Counted from the stretch's first letter, positions 15,908 to 25,300 are shown. The stretch: DNA of 64,000 nt from JAAUTS01 sp038250235 (GCA_038250235.1 JBBSCO010000005.1:20691-84690), one strand, 5' to 3'. The notes: a model not told the origin generated them from the sequence alone. A program made the numbers and translations.

Positions 15908-15947
15908 AATCCCGCGAAACACGCTAAAATTCGCTGAAGTAAGAAGA
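15908..15947 (+). repeat. Dispersed CGCGAA-CACG repeat, copy 3
   Basis: CGCGAAACACGCTAAAAT followed by TCGCTGAAG. It matches the inverted copy at 11479-11517 and the diverged copy at 11369-11395. It is in the phoU-pstB gap; the rest of 15819-16075 shows no gene. Confidence 0.55.
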
Positions 15948-16073
15948 ATGTCCATCCCGTAAAATCGTATCTTTTTGTAGAACTGCCTCTTCTGTGATTT
16001 TTCCCTCAAGATTTAACGTCCTTTCAGGTGTTTTACGGGCATTCAACTGAAAGCCCTAATTTCCCCTCCCCAA

Positions 16074-16105
16074 GAAAAAGCCCCGCAAATGGATGCGGGG
16101 CTTTT
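16074..16105 (-). terminator. Rho-independent terminator after pstB
   Basis: On the minus strand AAAAGCCCCGC and GCGGGGCTTTT form an 11-base stem with an 8-base loop followed by a T-run. It lies 26 bases after the pstB stop and separates pstB from phoU. Confidence 0.85.
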
Positions 16106-16130
16106 GAGGAGAACTATTTAAACAAAAAGA

Positions 16131-16994
16131 TCAACCAAAACGTCCGGTGATGTAATCTTCCGTCTGCTGTTTGGATGGATTGGTGAAGATCTTCTCTGTG
16201 CGATCGAACTCGATCAGTTTACCCAGATAGTAGAAGGCGGTGAAATCGGAACAACGACCAGCCTGCTGCATGTTGTGGGTCACAATGACGATGGTATATT
16301 TCTTCTTCAGTTCATCAATCAGCTCCTCCACTTTCATGGTGGCAATCGGGTCCAGGGCCGAGCAGGGCTCGTCCATAAGAATAATCTCAGGTTCAACCGC
16401 AATCGCACGGGCGATACAGAGACGCTGCATCTGTCCGCCGGAAAGGCTGGTGGCGTAATCGTTCAGACGATCTTTGGCCTCATCCCAGAGAGCGGCACCG
16501 CGCAGACTTTTTTCCACGACTTCATCGAGGACTTTTTTGTCGTTGATGCCCTGAATGCGCAGGCCATAAACGATGTTTTCGTAGATGGATTTAGGGAAGG
16601 GGTTGGATTTTTGGAAAACCATGCCGACGCGTTTGCGGAGTTCGATCACGTCCACTTCTTTGGAGTAGATGTCCACGCCATGGATCTTGATCTTGCCCTT
16701 TTTCAAGCTGGTGCCGTCAATCAGATCGTTCATGCGGTTGAAGCAACGCAGGAGCGTGGACTTTCCGCAACCGGATGGTCCGATGAAGGCGGTAACGAGA
16801 CCCTTGGGGATCTTCAGGTTGATGTCGTGAAGGGCTTTGCTGGTTCCGTAATAAAAATCAACATCTTCGACCTCGATAGCTGTTGGTGCATTAGCCAAAG
16901 CTGCTGAATCAGCAGCTTCGGATGCGGGACGGTCAAAAACCATCGGTTTCTTCTCTTGGGATTTTTCTTTTGACTCACTCATGATGGTTTCCAT
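16131..16994 (-). CDS. pstB: Phosphate ABC transporter ATP-binding protein
   Basis: ATPase of the high-affinity phosphate importer, 287 residues. Walker A GPSGCGKSTL (about residue 72), signature LSGGQMQRL and Walker B IILMDEPCSALDP are intact, and VMVFQKSNPFPKSIYENI-type PstB segments are present. An N-terminal extension of about 40 charged residues precedes the core. The ATG at 16994 has AGGAG 8 bases upstream. It follows pstA in the pstS-C-A-B order. Confidence 0.97.
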   Translation of the reverse strand: METIMSESKEKSQEKKPMVFDRPASEAADSAALANAPTAIEVEDVDFYYGTSKALHDINLKIPKGLVTAFIGPSGCGKSTLLRCFNRMNDLIDGTSLKKGKIKIHGVDIYSKEVDVIELRKRVGMVFQKSNPFPKSIYENIVYGLRIQGINDKKVLDEVVEKSLRGAALWDEAKDRLNDYATSLSGGQMQRLCIARAIAVEPEIILMDEPCSALDPIATMKVEELIDELKKKYTIVIVTHNMQQAGRCSDFTAFYYLGKLIEFDRTEKIFTNPSKQQTEDYITGRFG

Positions 16995-17065
16995 GGATTT
17001 ACTCCTGATGTTGGCTTATTTAAGGGAAAATTTGAAGGATTATTGTTGGTTGATTGGTCTTTAGA

Positions 17066-18343
17066 TTACCATTTATACATTTTACGAACTTTGGCCCGGG
17101 CCAGTATGGAAGCCAAAGCTATGCTAAGAATGATAACCATAAAAACAAAGGCCGTGCCGTATTGCACTTTTTCGGTGTACTCATTCTGGGGCACACGGGC
17201 CGATACGACGAAGATGTGGTATGGCAAGGCCATTACGCCATTGAAGAAAAATTCCCCTGCATGTTTCACCTGCCAGGGAAGTTCATCCCGCACGACGAAG
17301 GCGGCGGTAAACATGATCGCAGCGGTCTCGCCTGCGATACGGGCGATGCCCATAATGGAAGAAGTCAAAATACCAGGCAGGGCATAAGGCAGGACATTTT
17401 TCCAAATAGTTTGCCATTTGCTGGCTCCCAGGGCCAATGAGCCTTCCCGGAAACCTTGAGGCACCGCTCTTAAAGATTCTTCGGAGCCTGTAATGACAAT
17501 GGGCAAGACCATAAAGGCCAAAGTAAACCAACCTGCCATCAGCGAGACGTTCCATCCAAAGAGGAGAACAAACATGGCGTAGCCCCACATCCCGAAAACA
17601 ATCGAAGGCACCCCGGCCAGATTCATGATGGACAAGCGGATGAAGTTGATCACGGGTCCAGAACGGCTGTATTCGCTCAAATAAGTGGCACAAAGGACAC
17701 CCAAGGTCAGGGCAATGATCATGGAACCCACCACTAAGAGGACTGTTCCTACAATAGCCGGGTAAATTCCGCCTGCGGCATAAACCTGAGTCTTGTGTTC
17801 CAGAGGCGGCACCGCAGCGTTGTCGTCAATCAGGGAACGAAAAATAGTATTCCCCACCTCAAGTTGTGTGTCTGCCGGGAAACTGAAGACCTGCATGATT
17901 GCTTTGTCATTCATCACTGCCCAGCCATTGGAGGCTGGATCCGCATCGAACGTTTGTTTGTCTTGGGGATGCACTTTTTTAGTCACCCCTTCAGGGGACT
18001 TGAACACAACCATTTCGATCGTCCCCTTTTCCTGGAATTTTGCCCCGGGATTCTCATATTTGAAACGCTTATACTCATAGACTTCCAACTTCAAATCCTG
18101 ATTTCCCGGCATCTTGAAAATGTCCAATGTCTCAGGCCACTCCGTCAGGAAAGGAATGTTCAAAAAGGGAGGGGTCAGTTTAAAGACCACAGGTATTCCT
18201 TTGTAGGCAATGGTAAGGAAAATAAAGCCTGCCGCGGCAATGATCAGGTAAGTTGCCAGGCGGAAGACCCAGAAACTGGCCGTTTCTGCGCGCTTGGCCG
18301 GAGTGTTTACTTTATGAAAAGGATTTTTGCTCGTATTTTGCAT
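17066..18343 (-). CDS. pstA: Phosphate ABC transporter permease PstA
   Basis: Inner-membrane permease of 425 residues, against about 280-300 for typical PstA. Six transmembrane helices are expected; the C-terminal part carries the ABC-permease EAA loop FREGSLALGASKWQTIWKNV. The extra length is a hydrophilic periplasmic domain between the first helix (about 33-53) and the second (about 210), with repeated Lys/Glu/Pro-rich segments. It is 13 bases after pstC. Confidence 0.93.
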   Translation of the reverse strand: MQNTSKNPFHKVNTPAKRAETASFWVFRLATYLIIAAAGFIFLTIAYKGIPVVFKLTPPFLNIPFLTEWPETLDIFKMPGNQDLKLEVYEYKRFKYENPGAKFQEKGTIEMVVFKSPEGVTKKVHPQDKQTFDADPASNGWAVMNDKAIMQVFSFPADTQLEVGNTIFRSLIDDNAAVPPLEHKTQVYAAGGIYPAIVGTVLLVVGSMIIALTLGVLCATYLSEYSRSGPVINFIRLSIMNLAGVPSIVFGMWGYAMFVLLFGWNVSLMAGWFTLAFMVLPIVITGSEESLRAVPQGFREGSLALGASKWQTIWKNVLPYALPGILTSSIMGIARIAGETAAIMFTAAFVVRDELPWQVKHAGEFFFNGVMALPYHIFVVSARVPQNEYTEKVQYGTAFVFMVIILSIALASILARAKVRKMYKW

Positions 18344-18356
18344 ATATATAGCCTGT

Positions 18357-20018
18357 TTAGCCCACGGAAATCTTGTATTTGCGAACGAATATCTGCGCTA
18401 CGTAATTGATGAGCAGTGAGATGAGAAAGAGCATGATGGCCAGCACAAACAAAGCCCGATACTGGAGGGAATCTTTGACAACTTCCGGAATTTCCTGGGC
18501 AACCAAGCCAGTCATTGTATGCACTGGTTGGAAGATAACATTAAGCCCTGCAGCAAAATTCGGGATTTCCAAACGGTTTCCTGCCACCAATAGCACCACC
18601 ATAGTTTCCCCAATTACCCGGCCAAACCCCAATAGAATGGCCGAGATAATGCCCGAAAGGCTGGCTGGAACCATAATGCGGGCAATCGTCTGCAGTCGGT
18701 TGGCCCCGAGGGCGAAAGAAGCTTCTTTGTAGGACTTGGGAACATTGTTGAGAGCGTCTTCCGAGAAGGTGAAAATGGTCGGAACCGACATCAAGGCCAG
18801 CAAAAGTCCGGCCGTAATGATATTGAGCCTTTCCGATATTGGCCAGCCGGGAACCCAAGCCATATATTCCCACTGGGTAAAGAGCCGGATGCTTTCGCCC
18901 AAAACCGCAATTCCAAAGAACCCCAAAACTACAGAAGGAATCACCGCGATGAACTCAATGTAAGGCTTGATAAAGTTCTGTTCTTGAACTGTTGCCACTT
19001 GATTGATGTAAATGGCAGCCCCAACCCCAAGTGGAACCGCAACAATCAAGGCCACAATACTCACGGTCAACGAACCAACAAACAAGGGGATGAAACCATA
19101 CCAATCCTGCCAGAAGCTTTGTGTCACCCATTTGCTTCCAAATATAAATTTGGTCAGGGACTCATAAAAAGGAACCGGGACATTCTGGTTCCAGGCCACC
19201 ATCTTCTGGTGCACTTCCGGAAAACGGTCGGTAAATTTGGTGACAGTGCCCTTGAACTTTTCCAGTTCAGTCCCGTAGCCAGTTTCGGGCCCGGTGGAAA
19301 CCGAGGCAAACAGGGCTTTCATTTGAACCGCCATAGTTTCTGTTACTTCTTTGTGCCGTGGAAGGTAGGCTGCCTTGAGATCACCCACCTCTTTAGCAAA
19401 GTCTATGGTTTCGACGGGATACTCATCCAGCCCTGCCAACAGTGCGTCAGCCCCTTCCTTGTCACCCGACGTTTCAAAGAGCTTGGCGGCATCTACCATC
19501 TTTTGACGCGAGGTCTTGTTTTCTTCAGAGATAGTATAACGTTCCTTGATCGCCGCAATGCTCTGCGTCATTTCATCCAAAAAGGTCTGACTCTCCAAGC
19601 CGGTCTGATCCAGATCCAGACGAAGTTGCTCCAGCGAAGCAAGCTTTACCGTGATTTGTTCTTCCGACAGGCCCTGATTTTTCAATGCAAGGGCTTTGTC
19701 CAATTTCAGCCCATTCAAATAACGGGACAGAGAGGCCTGTGCTGTCATTTGATCGCGAAAAATATCAACAAACTCCAGACCGGCCATACGGTAAAGCTTT
19801 AGGCTTTCATGGTGCTGGGGAAAAAAGCCAGAGCCTTCACGGAAGAGGGAAAGGGTGATCAGACCCAGTACGATGATGGCTGTCCAAGCGGAGCCCGAGA
19901 AAAAGTATTTGATGATCTCATCGGATCCTAGGCCCAAGAACTTGACCTTGTTTTTGGCGAGCAGTGATTCCGTCATCGGACGCTGGTCTAGTCGTTTAAT
20001 TTCAAGTGTTTCAGGCAT
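18357..20018 (-). CDS. pstC: Phosphate ABC transporter permease PstC
   Basis: Inner-membrane permease of 553 residues, much longer than the usual 300-320. A first helix near residues 35-55 is followed by a periplasmic domain of about 240 residues with predicted helical, coiled-coil-like character (AAIKERYTISEENKTSRQKM). The permease core then starts near residue 310, with the EAA loop YKEASFALGANRLQTIARIM near residue 435. PstA has a matching insertion. It lies 186 bases after pstS and has a heptamer array directly before its ATG. Confidence 0.93.
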   Translation of the reverse strand: MPETLEIKRLDQRPMTESLLAKNKVKFLGLGSDEIIKYFFSGSAWTAIIVLGLITLSLFREGSGFFPQHHESLKLYRMAGLEFVDIFRDQMTAQASLSRYLNGLKLDKALALKNQGLSEEQITVKLASLEQLRLDLDQTGLESQTFLDEMTQSIAAIKERYTISEENKTSRQKMVDAAKLFETSGDKEGADALLAGLDEYPVETIDFAKEVGDLKAAYLPRHKEVTETMAVQMKALFASVSTGPETGYGTELEKFKGTVTKFTDRFPEVHQKMVAWNQNVPVPFYESLTKFIFGSKWVTQSFWQDWYGFIPLFVGSLTVSIVALIVAVPLGVGAAIYINQVATVQEQNFIKPYIEFIAVIPSVVLGFFGIAVLGESIRLFTQWEYMAWVPGWPISERLNIITAGLLLALMSVPTIFTFSEDALNNVPKSYKEASFALGANRLQTIARIMVPASLSGIISAILLGFGRVIGETMVVLLVAGNRLEIPNFAAGLNVIFQPVHTMTGLVAQEIPEVVKDSLQYRALFVLAIMLFLISLLINYVAQIFVRKYKISVG

Positions 20019-20022
20019 ACGG

Positions 20023-20057
20023 GTAGAGTTTAAAGTTTAAAGTTCAGGGTTTTAAGT
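20023..20057 (-). repeat. Heptamer array upstream of pstC
   Basis: On the minus strand the units ACTTAAA, ACCCTGA, ACTTTAA, ACTTTAA and ACTCTAC run in exact 7-base phase and end 4 bases before the pstC ATG. This is the same arrangement as at 4140-4174 and 25273-25300. Confidence 0.7.
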
Positions 20058-20139
20058 CCGAGGAGTTCAACCGCCAAGGTCATGCGGAATCGCGCGATGC
20101 CATTTGACCTTGATGGTTGGAAGTAAAACTTTAGCTTCC

Positions 20140-20173
20140 TTAACAAAGAACCCATTGAAGATCGTTCAATGGG
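20140..20173 (-). terminator. Stem-loop between pstS and pstC
   Basis: CCCATTGAA (20151-20159) and TTCAATGGG (20165-20173) form a perfect 9-base stem with a 5-base loop, followed on the minus strand by TTCTTTGTT. It lies 31 bases after pstS. It probably acts as a partial terminator or mRNA-stabilising hairpin that gives more PstS than PstCAB. Confidence 0.6.
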
Positions 20174-20204
20174 CTCAAATGATTGTGATTTATCTCAGCC
20201 AAGT

Positions 20205-21014
20205 TTATTTGGCAGGGACAAAACCGACTTGGTCAACAATGATGTGACCGGAAGGTCCGAGCAGGAAGTCAATGAACTCCTTGGTCTTGCCGGAGGGAAC
20301 ACCGTTGGTGTAAAAGAAGTTCGGGCGGGCATAGGGATATTTCTTAGCCTGAACCGAAGCCTTCGTGGGCAGGGAACCATCAACAGGCAGGGTCTTGATT
20401 CCGGGAGCCTTAAGATAGGCCATACCGACATAACCAATGCCGTTTGGGTTCTTACCAACTTCAGCCGCGATCTGCTCATTACCGGCCATTTTCTGGGCGG
20501 CTTTGGCATAATCACGCTTGTTCATGGCCAGATCCTTGAAGTCCTGGTAGGTTCCGGAAGCCGTGTTACGGGTGTAAACCGAGATTTTGCCCGGCTTGCC
20601 TCCGACTTGGCTCCAATCGGTGACGTCACCGGTGAAGATTTTGTTCACGTCCGCCTTGCTGATACCAGTCAGGGAGTTGCCAGTGTTGACAATGATGCCC
20701 ATACCGTCAAAGGAGACAATGGTAGGAACCATTTTCACGCCTTTAGTGGCGGCAATGGCAACTTCCGAGCCCCTGGCGCGGCGGGAGGACATACCGATGT
20801 CGGCTGTTCCGTCCGTGATGGCTGCGATACCGGTGGTGGAACCCTCGGCAGCGATTTCAAAGGTCGTGCCAGGATTTTTGGCTTTAAAGGCTTCGGCGAG
20901 CTGAGGAACCATTTTGGCACCCAGCGTGTCCGAACCCTTGATAACGAGCTTCTCGGCCTGGGCGGAGCCGAAGGTCAAAGCGACCGCAAAGAGACATAGA
21001 ATTGTTTTTTTCAT
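20205..21014 (-). CDS. pstS: Phosphate ABC transporter substrate-binding protein
   Basis: Periplasmic phosphate receptor, 269 residues. The signal peptide is MKKTILCLFAVALTFGSAQA. The mature part has the phosphate-contact motifs IKGSDTLG, AEGSTTGIAAITDGTADIGM with SSRRARGSE, and NTASGTYQDF near residue 155, as in the short PstS family. It lies between a porin gene and pstC, all on the minus strand. Confidence 0.95.
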   Translation of the reverse strand: MKKTILCLFAVALTFGSAQAEKLVIKGSDTLGAKMVPQLAEAFKAKNPGTTFEIAAEGSTTGIAAITDGTADIGMSSRRARGSEVAIAATKGVKMVPTIVSFDGMGIIVNTGNSLTGISKADVNKIFTGDVTDWSQVGGKPGKISVYTRNTASGTYQDFKDLAMNKRDYAKAAQKMAGNEQIAAEVGKNPNGIGYVGMAYLKAPGIKTLPVDGSLPTKASVQAKKYPYARPNFFYTNGVPSGKTKEFIDFLLGPSGHIIVDQVGFVPAK

Positions 21015-21043
21015 AAGTATAATTGTATTTGGTTTTTCGCTCG

Positions 21044-21071
21044 CGCCCGCCCCGCAGAAGCGGAGCAGGCG
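21044..21071 (-). other. GC-rich intercistronic hairpin between porin gene and pstS
   Basis: On the minus strand CGCCTGCTCCGC and GCGGGGCGGGCG form a 12-base stem with a TTCT loop, including a few G-U pairs. No T-run follows, so it more likely protects or paces the transcript than ends it. Confidence 0.5.
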
Positions 21072-21085
21072 TTCACGAAATTGTG

Positions 21086-22417
21086 TTAGAATCTCCAGGA
21101 CAGATCAATCTGAAGAACATCAGCCGAACTTGTCACATTACCCCCCGCAGGCAGCGCTGCCTGTGTTTTGTCAATATTCATGGCATGGAAGTAAGTTGCA
21201 CGTGCCTGGATGTTGTCAGTGAAGGCATAACCGAAGCTGGCAACAGGGCCGTGGGCATTACCACGTCCGCCATTGAAGTCTGAGTCCTGCAGATTGCGGG
21301 TATAGGAATTGGATTCAACAAAGCGGTATTCCGCCGTGACGTCCCAGGTTCCTTTGTTTCTCGCGCTGCCGTAAGTAACACCAGCATTAAACAACTGATC
21401 CTTGGCGGTAGATGTTCTTTCTGCAGCCAGAAGATTGTTGCGATCCTCACCGGCCAAGTTGATGCCATAGGTTCCGTAGATTTTCAACGGACGGCCAAAG
21501 GCATTGAAATAGACTTCAGCGGGGAGAAGGAAGAAATAAGAGTCGGTCAGATCCTGACGCAAAGCTCCGGGTCCGTCCTGTACACCAGCATCATCATTCT
21601 GGAAGCCTAGGAACAAGGGTGCGATCTTAAATCCTGTCTTGGAGGCCCACTGATAATCCACTTCGGTCTGCGCACCAAAACCCCAGGCGTCGGCAGGATC
21701 TTTTCCACCTACAGGTGTTGCATTGTTGACGTTGGAAGTAACAAACTGCAAACCACGAAGGCTAACACTTAGGCCATCCGTTGCCACATTTTTCCAGGAG
21801 AGATCCTGGGAAAAACCTTCTGGATTCATGTCCGAGTCCCAGACAAAACCATTGACGCCATTAACGTAGAAAGGTTGAACCTGTTTACCGGCCGTGAATT
21901 TGAGGTTGTCGATGAAACCCAAAACGTCGGTATTGGCGTAGGTCAAGTAAACGAGACCAATACGCAATTCATCTCCGGTCTTGTCGCCAAAGCCGCCCAA
22001 GTTGGTGTTGGTGCTGGTCGAGTCAGCCTGTGTTTCCGCACGGATACCTGCAGACCAGTTCTGCGCGAAGATATAATCCGCACCGACACGCAGGCGATAA
22101 CGGTAGCGATGATCTTCAGCTTCGTTGGGCTGAGCCGTGTTTTGTGAGCGGGTGCTGTTGTATTCATAACGGAAACGAGCGTCGCCGTAAATTCTGACAC
22201 CTCTGACCGCGCTGGAGCCCCAGGTGATCATGCCGCCGGGAGTGGCAGCCAGATCAGCGGTCATATCCGCACGGATTTCTTCACCTTCCTGAGAGCTCAG
22301 GACACCTTTTTTTACAAGGGCGTCGATCAAAGGACCGCCGTCTCCTTGAGCCATCACGGAACCCGTGCTGATAACAGCACAAGCAACCGCCAAGCTCCAT
22401 TTCATCATTTTATTCAT
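21086..22417 (-). CDS. Putative outer-membrane porin of the phosphate regulon
   Basis: A 443-residue beta-barrel protein. The signal peptide is in MMKWSLAVACAVISTGSVMA (cleavage near AQG), followed by a short helical segment with EEIRADM, and then many alternating aromatic/polar strands (RIYGDARFRYEY, RLRVGADYIFAQNW) to a C-terminal Phe (LQIDLSWRF), the outer-membrane assembly signal. ATG at 22417 has GAGGAG upstream. The position before pstS suggests a channel for phosphate, comparable in role to OprO/OprP, but specificity cannot be read from the sequence. Confidence 0.85.
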   Translation of the reverse strand: MNKMMKWSLAVACAVISTGSVMAQGDGGPLIDALVKKGVLSSQEGEEIRADMTADLAATPGGMITWGSSAVRGVRIYGDARFRYEYNSTRSQNTAQPNEAEDHRYRYRLRVGADYIFAQNWSAGIRAETQADSTSTNTNLGGFGDKTGDELRIGLVYLTYANTDVLGFIDNLKFTAGKQVQPFYVNGVNGFVWDSDMNPEGFSQDLSWKNVATDGLSVSLRGLQFVTSNVNNATPVGGKDPADAWGFGAQTEVDYQWASKTGFKIAPLFLGFQNDDAGVQDGPGALRQDLTDSYFFLLPAEVYFNAFGRPLKIYGTYGINLAGEDRNNLLAAERTSTAKDQLFNAGVTYGSARNKGTWDVTAEYRFVESNSYTRNLQDSDFNGGRGNAHGPVASFGYAFTDNIQARATYFHAMNIDKTQAALPAGGNVTSSADVLQIDLSWRF

Positions 22418-22586
22418 TTTATTTCTCCTCAATGAGTTTGTTTGTTCTTCGTCGTCCTGCAAAATTCCCACCATCATGGAAATCCTGCCTTTTGGATTTA
22501 ATGAATGTGAAATCCTAATGTGTCGATTTGATGGCGAGGAGGTCACTTTGTAGCGTCATTCTACTTATTTTTAAGATCAGAAAATG

Positions 22587-22623
22587 ATTGTAAGCAATTG
22601 ACTGTTAATGAGTTAAAATGAGT
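22587..22623 (-). promoter_or_regulatory. Candidate promoter with Pho-box-like repeats for the porin-pst operon
   Basis: On the minus strand two CTCATT units spaced 10 bases (within 22604-22623) precede a TACAAT -10-like hexamer (22587-22592) by 11 bases. PhoB activates promoters in which such direct repeats replace the -35 box, but the 11-base period of the E. coli Pho box is not exact. The remaining 22418-22730 sequence is non-coding. Confidence 0.3.
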
Positions 22624-22730
22624 ACGCGCGAATGACGCAAAATCGTTACTCACCCAATTGCAGAATTCCCGTTTTCCCTGACCCTTGTTTTGCCCCGTAG
22701 CTTTTAAACTCGCACGATTCGATCAAAAAG

Positions 22731-24623
22731 TTGCATGATGGCAACGCTTTGAAAAATTGGACGATCCCGCTCTTCTTCGGACTGGTCATGTTTTTTTTTC
22801 AGCTGCTGATTTATCTGAGCGGTCTCCAGCTCAGCCCTGGGGGGTTGGCGGATACCGATTGCTATATGCGCCTGATCCGGGCCCAGGAGTTGGGGTCAAC
22901 CCATGCCTGGTTCGACCAAACAATCGCACGAAGCAATTCCCCGTTCGGCGAAAGCTCCCACTGGGGACGCCTGCTTGATCTCCTTATTCTCGCACTTGCC
23001 CTGCCTTTCTCCCTCTTTTTATCAGAACGCCAGTCCTTGCTTTACTCGGGAATACTGATTTCCCCGCTGCTCCTGGTGCTGTCTGGTTTCGCCGTCGCCT
23101 GGTCTGCCCGTCCTCTCTTGCAGAACAATTCCCGTATCCAGCTTCCCCATCTTCTGCTTCTTTTTTACAGCCAGGCCTCCGTGGTGCTTTTTTTCCAGGC
23201 CGGGCGACCTGACCACCACAGTCTGCTCCTTTTATTGTTTATCATCACCCTGGGCTTCCTCTTCCGTCTATTGGCCGAGGGCGGATTGAACGGGTTCACT
23301 GCCATAACCTGTGCTTTGGTTCAAGCTCTGGCTTTTTCCGTCAGCCTGGAGTCTGTCACCGTGATTCTTCTAACCCTCACATTGCTGGCTCTGGCTTGGA
23401 TCCAGGGTTCACTCCGGCCTATGACCGGCCTGCTTTTCAGCGGGGCTTTGACACTTGGCAGTCTGGTATTTTTTCTGCTGGAACAGGGCTGGAGCCGGGT
23501 AGGAACGGTTGAGCTGGACCGCATGTCCCTGCCCCACCTGTTAGCCCTGGCTCTCGCTACAGGTTATTGGTTGCTGGCGGAGGCAGTGGAACGCTTTCAG
23601 GCCTCTGACATCCCACCCAAACGAGCCGTTCTCCGCATGGCCATAAAATCCGTTTTTACCTGCCTGTATGGCATTCTAAGCGGATTTCTTCTTTTCCGGC
23701 TTTTCCCGGAACTTCTCCGGGGCCCTTATGGGCAAATGGAGCCACGTCTGAACAGTCTCTGGCTGAAACAGGTCTTGGAAGTGCAACCTCTCTGGCAGAC
23801 GGAGCCCGGCGGATGGGCAAGTGTCTTCATCTGGTTCATTCCCGGATTCCTTGTCCTTGCTGCCCTCCTCTATGTTGCGTGGAGAAAAAAACTTCGCCCC
23901 CTTTATCTTGATCGTTACGTGACCGGGCCCTGGCTGGCAGTTGCCTTGGCTTCGCTCTTCTTCACCTTCCTCACCTTCTACCAGATCCGATGGGTGTCCT
24001 ACGCCCAGACAGCCTTGATCTTCGCCCTGGCGGCTGTCTTGGGGGAGTTATTGGAAGCCTTGGAAAAAAAACTTTCGCCCGTTGCGTTCCGCCGCTCACG
24101 CCTGGCCATTCTGTTTTTCTTCTGCGCAGGATACGTTCCCATCACAGCCATCAGCCTGGGCCCGAAAATCCTTTCCTCAAAAAAGGTGGAAAATACGGCC
24201 ATCTCTATCGAAAAAAGCGGCACCCTGCGCTCCGTAACCGGATGGATGAATCAAAACCCTGAATTTTCCAAGAGGGAACGAATCCTGGCGCATCTCGACA
24301 GTGGGCCTGAACTGCTTTACAGAACCCCCCATGAGGTCATCGCCACCCCCTACCATAGAAACGGCAGCGGCATTCTTTTTCTGTATGACCTCATGAACGA
24401 AAGTTCAGACGAGAAGGTTTTGCTGAAACTGCGGGAACGCGGAATCACCCTGATTCTGCTCAAACCGGAATCCTCCGAAAAAGCGTTCCTGAACCAGTCG
24501 GGCTTGGTTGGAACCTTCTACCAAAGGCTGGTTGAAGGCCGCTGCCCGGCCTTCCTCAAACCCCTCGACATTCCAGCCCCTGATGGCAACGGCTTCCGTC
24601 TCTACCGTGTATTGCGCGAGTAA
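22731..24623 (+). CDS. Polytopic membrane protein, GT-C-type glycosyltransferase-like
   Basis: A 630-residue protein with about 12 hydrophobic helices and a C-terminal soluble domain (from about residue 490). The first periplasmic loop has ADTDCYMRLIRAQELG and the later WFDQTIARSNSPFGES with HWGRLLDLL; an acidic motif in the first loop is typical of GT-C enzymes that use lipid-linked sugars (STT3/ArnT-like). The start is uncertain: TTG at 22731 is used here, and no strong Shine-Dalgarno is seen. Substrate unknown. Confidence 0.6.
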   Translation: MHDGNALKNWTIPLFFGLVMFFFQLLIYLSGLQLSPGGLADTDCYMRLIRAQELGSTHAWFDQTIARSNSPFGESSHWGRLLDLLILALALPFSLFLSERQSLLYSGILISPLLLVLSGFAVAWSARPLLQNNSRIQLPHLLLLFYSQASVVLFFQAGRPDHHSLLLLLFIITLGFLFRLLAEGGLNGFTAITCALVQALAFSVSLESVTVILLTLTLLALAWIQGSLRPMTGLLFSGALTLGSLVFFLLEQGWSRVGTVELDRMSLPHLLALALATGYWLLAEAVERFQASDIPPKRAVLRMAIKSVFTCLYGILSGFLLFRLFPELLRGPYGQMEPRLNSLWLKQVLEVQPLWQTEPGGWASVFIWFIPGFLVLAALLYVAWRKKLRPLYLDRYVTGPWLAVALASLFFTFLTFYQIRWVSYAQTALIFALAAVLGELLEALEKKLSPVAFRRSRLAILFFFCAGYVPITAISLGPKILSSKKVENTAISIEKSGTLRSVTGWMNQNPEFSKRERILAHLDSGPELLYRTPHEVIATPYHRNGSGILFLYDLMNESSDEKVLLKLRERGITLILLKPESSEKAFLNQSGLVGTFYQRLVEGRCPAFLKPLDIPAPDGNGFRLYRVLRE

Positions 24624-24640
24624 TCACCGACCGTATTAAC

Positions 24641-25189
24641 CTATCCGGCTTTTTCTTCCGAAGCCACTTCCGGCATTTCACCTACTGGCAGGGAGACGGT
24701 GAAAATCCGGCTGTTCTGGCGGTTCAATTCCCCACGTAGAAGATCCAAGTCGGCCAATTTGAACTCCACTTCTGGAACAATGAAGGTCTCCTGGGTTCCC
24801 ATATGTTCATAGAGCACGTACTTCTGCCCATCGCGGGCGTAACGTTCGCGGGCTTTGAGGATACGCTTCCGTTCCAGCAGCAGGGCCAGAAGAAAACAGA
24901 CCTTGGCATCCGCCTGGTTGGGCGCCGCCAGCAGCCGTCTCAGTTCGGATTCCGCATCTTCTTTCCCGACAGCTTCCTGGGCGGCAGGTGGCGAAGCCTT
25001 GAATTGGGATTTCCAGAAAGACAGTTCCTCGGGCGAATGCTGGAACTCCGGCCAGGCTTCCCCGGACAAATCCAGCCGGACAATCCCCTCCACCGTATCA
25101 TTCAGTACCGTGTAAAAAAGTTCCTCGTCCCGGAACGGGTGTCCGGTCTGCTGGCAGACTTCTGAGCGTGACTTAATGTTCCATTCCAT
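24641..25189 (-). CDS. Conserved hypothetical protein
   Basis: Not assigned to a named family. The 182-residue soluble protein starts with EWNIKSRSEVCQQTGHPF and continues with DEELFYTVL; a Cys...Cys-free but His/Cys-containing head, an Asp/Glu-rich middle and a helical AKVCFLLALLLERKRILKARER segment (about residues 115-135). I recall similar openings in short proteins of Verrucomicrobiota and Planctomycetota. It is convergent with the GT-C-like gene and divergent from the 25303 gene. Confidence 0.65.
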   Translation of the reverse strand: MEWNIKSRSEVCQQTGHPFRDEELFYTVLNDTVEGIVRLDLSGEAWPEFQHSPEELSFWKSQFKASPPAAQEAVGKEDAESELRRLLAAPNQADAKVCFLLALLLERKRILKARERYARDGQKYVLYEHMGTQETFIVPEVEFKLADLDLLRGELNRQNSRIFTVSLPVGEMPEVASEEKAG

Positions 25190-25272
25190 GGGGCTAACCT
25201 AAAACCGCTCTTTCCCACGTCAACTGCGGTTTTATCCACACAACGGAACCAAGGGGACTGAAATAGCTTTCC

Positions 25273-25300
25273 ACTTAAATCATAAAACTTAAAACTTGTA
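25273..25300 (+). repeat. Heptamer array upstream of the GT87-like gene
   Basis: Units ACTTAAA, TCATAAA, ACTTAAA and ACTTGTA run in 7-base phase and end two bases before the ATG at 25303. This is the third array of this kind in the window. Confidence 0.65.
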
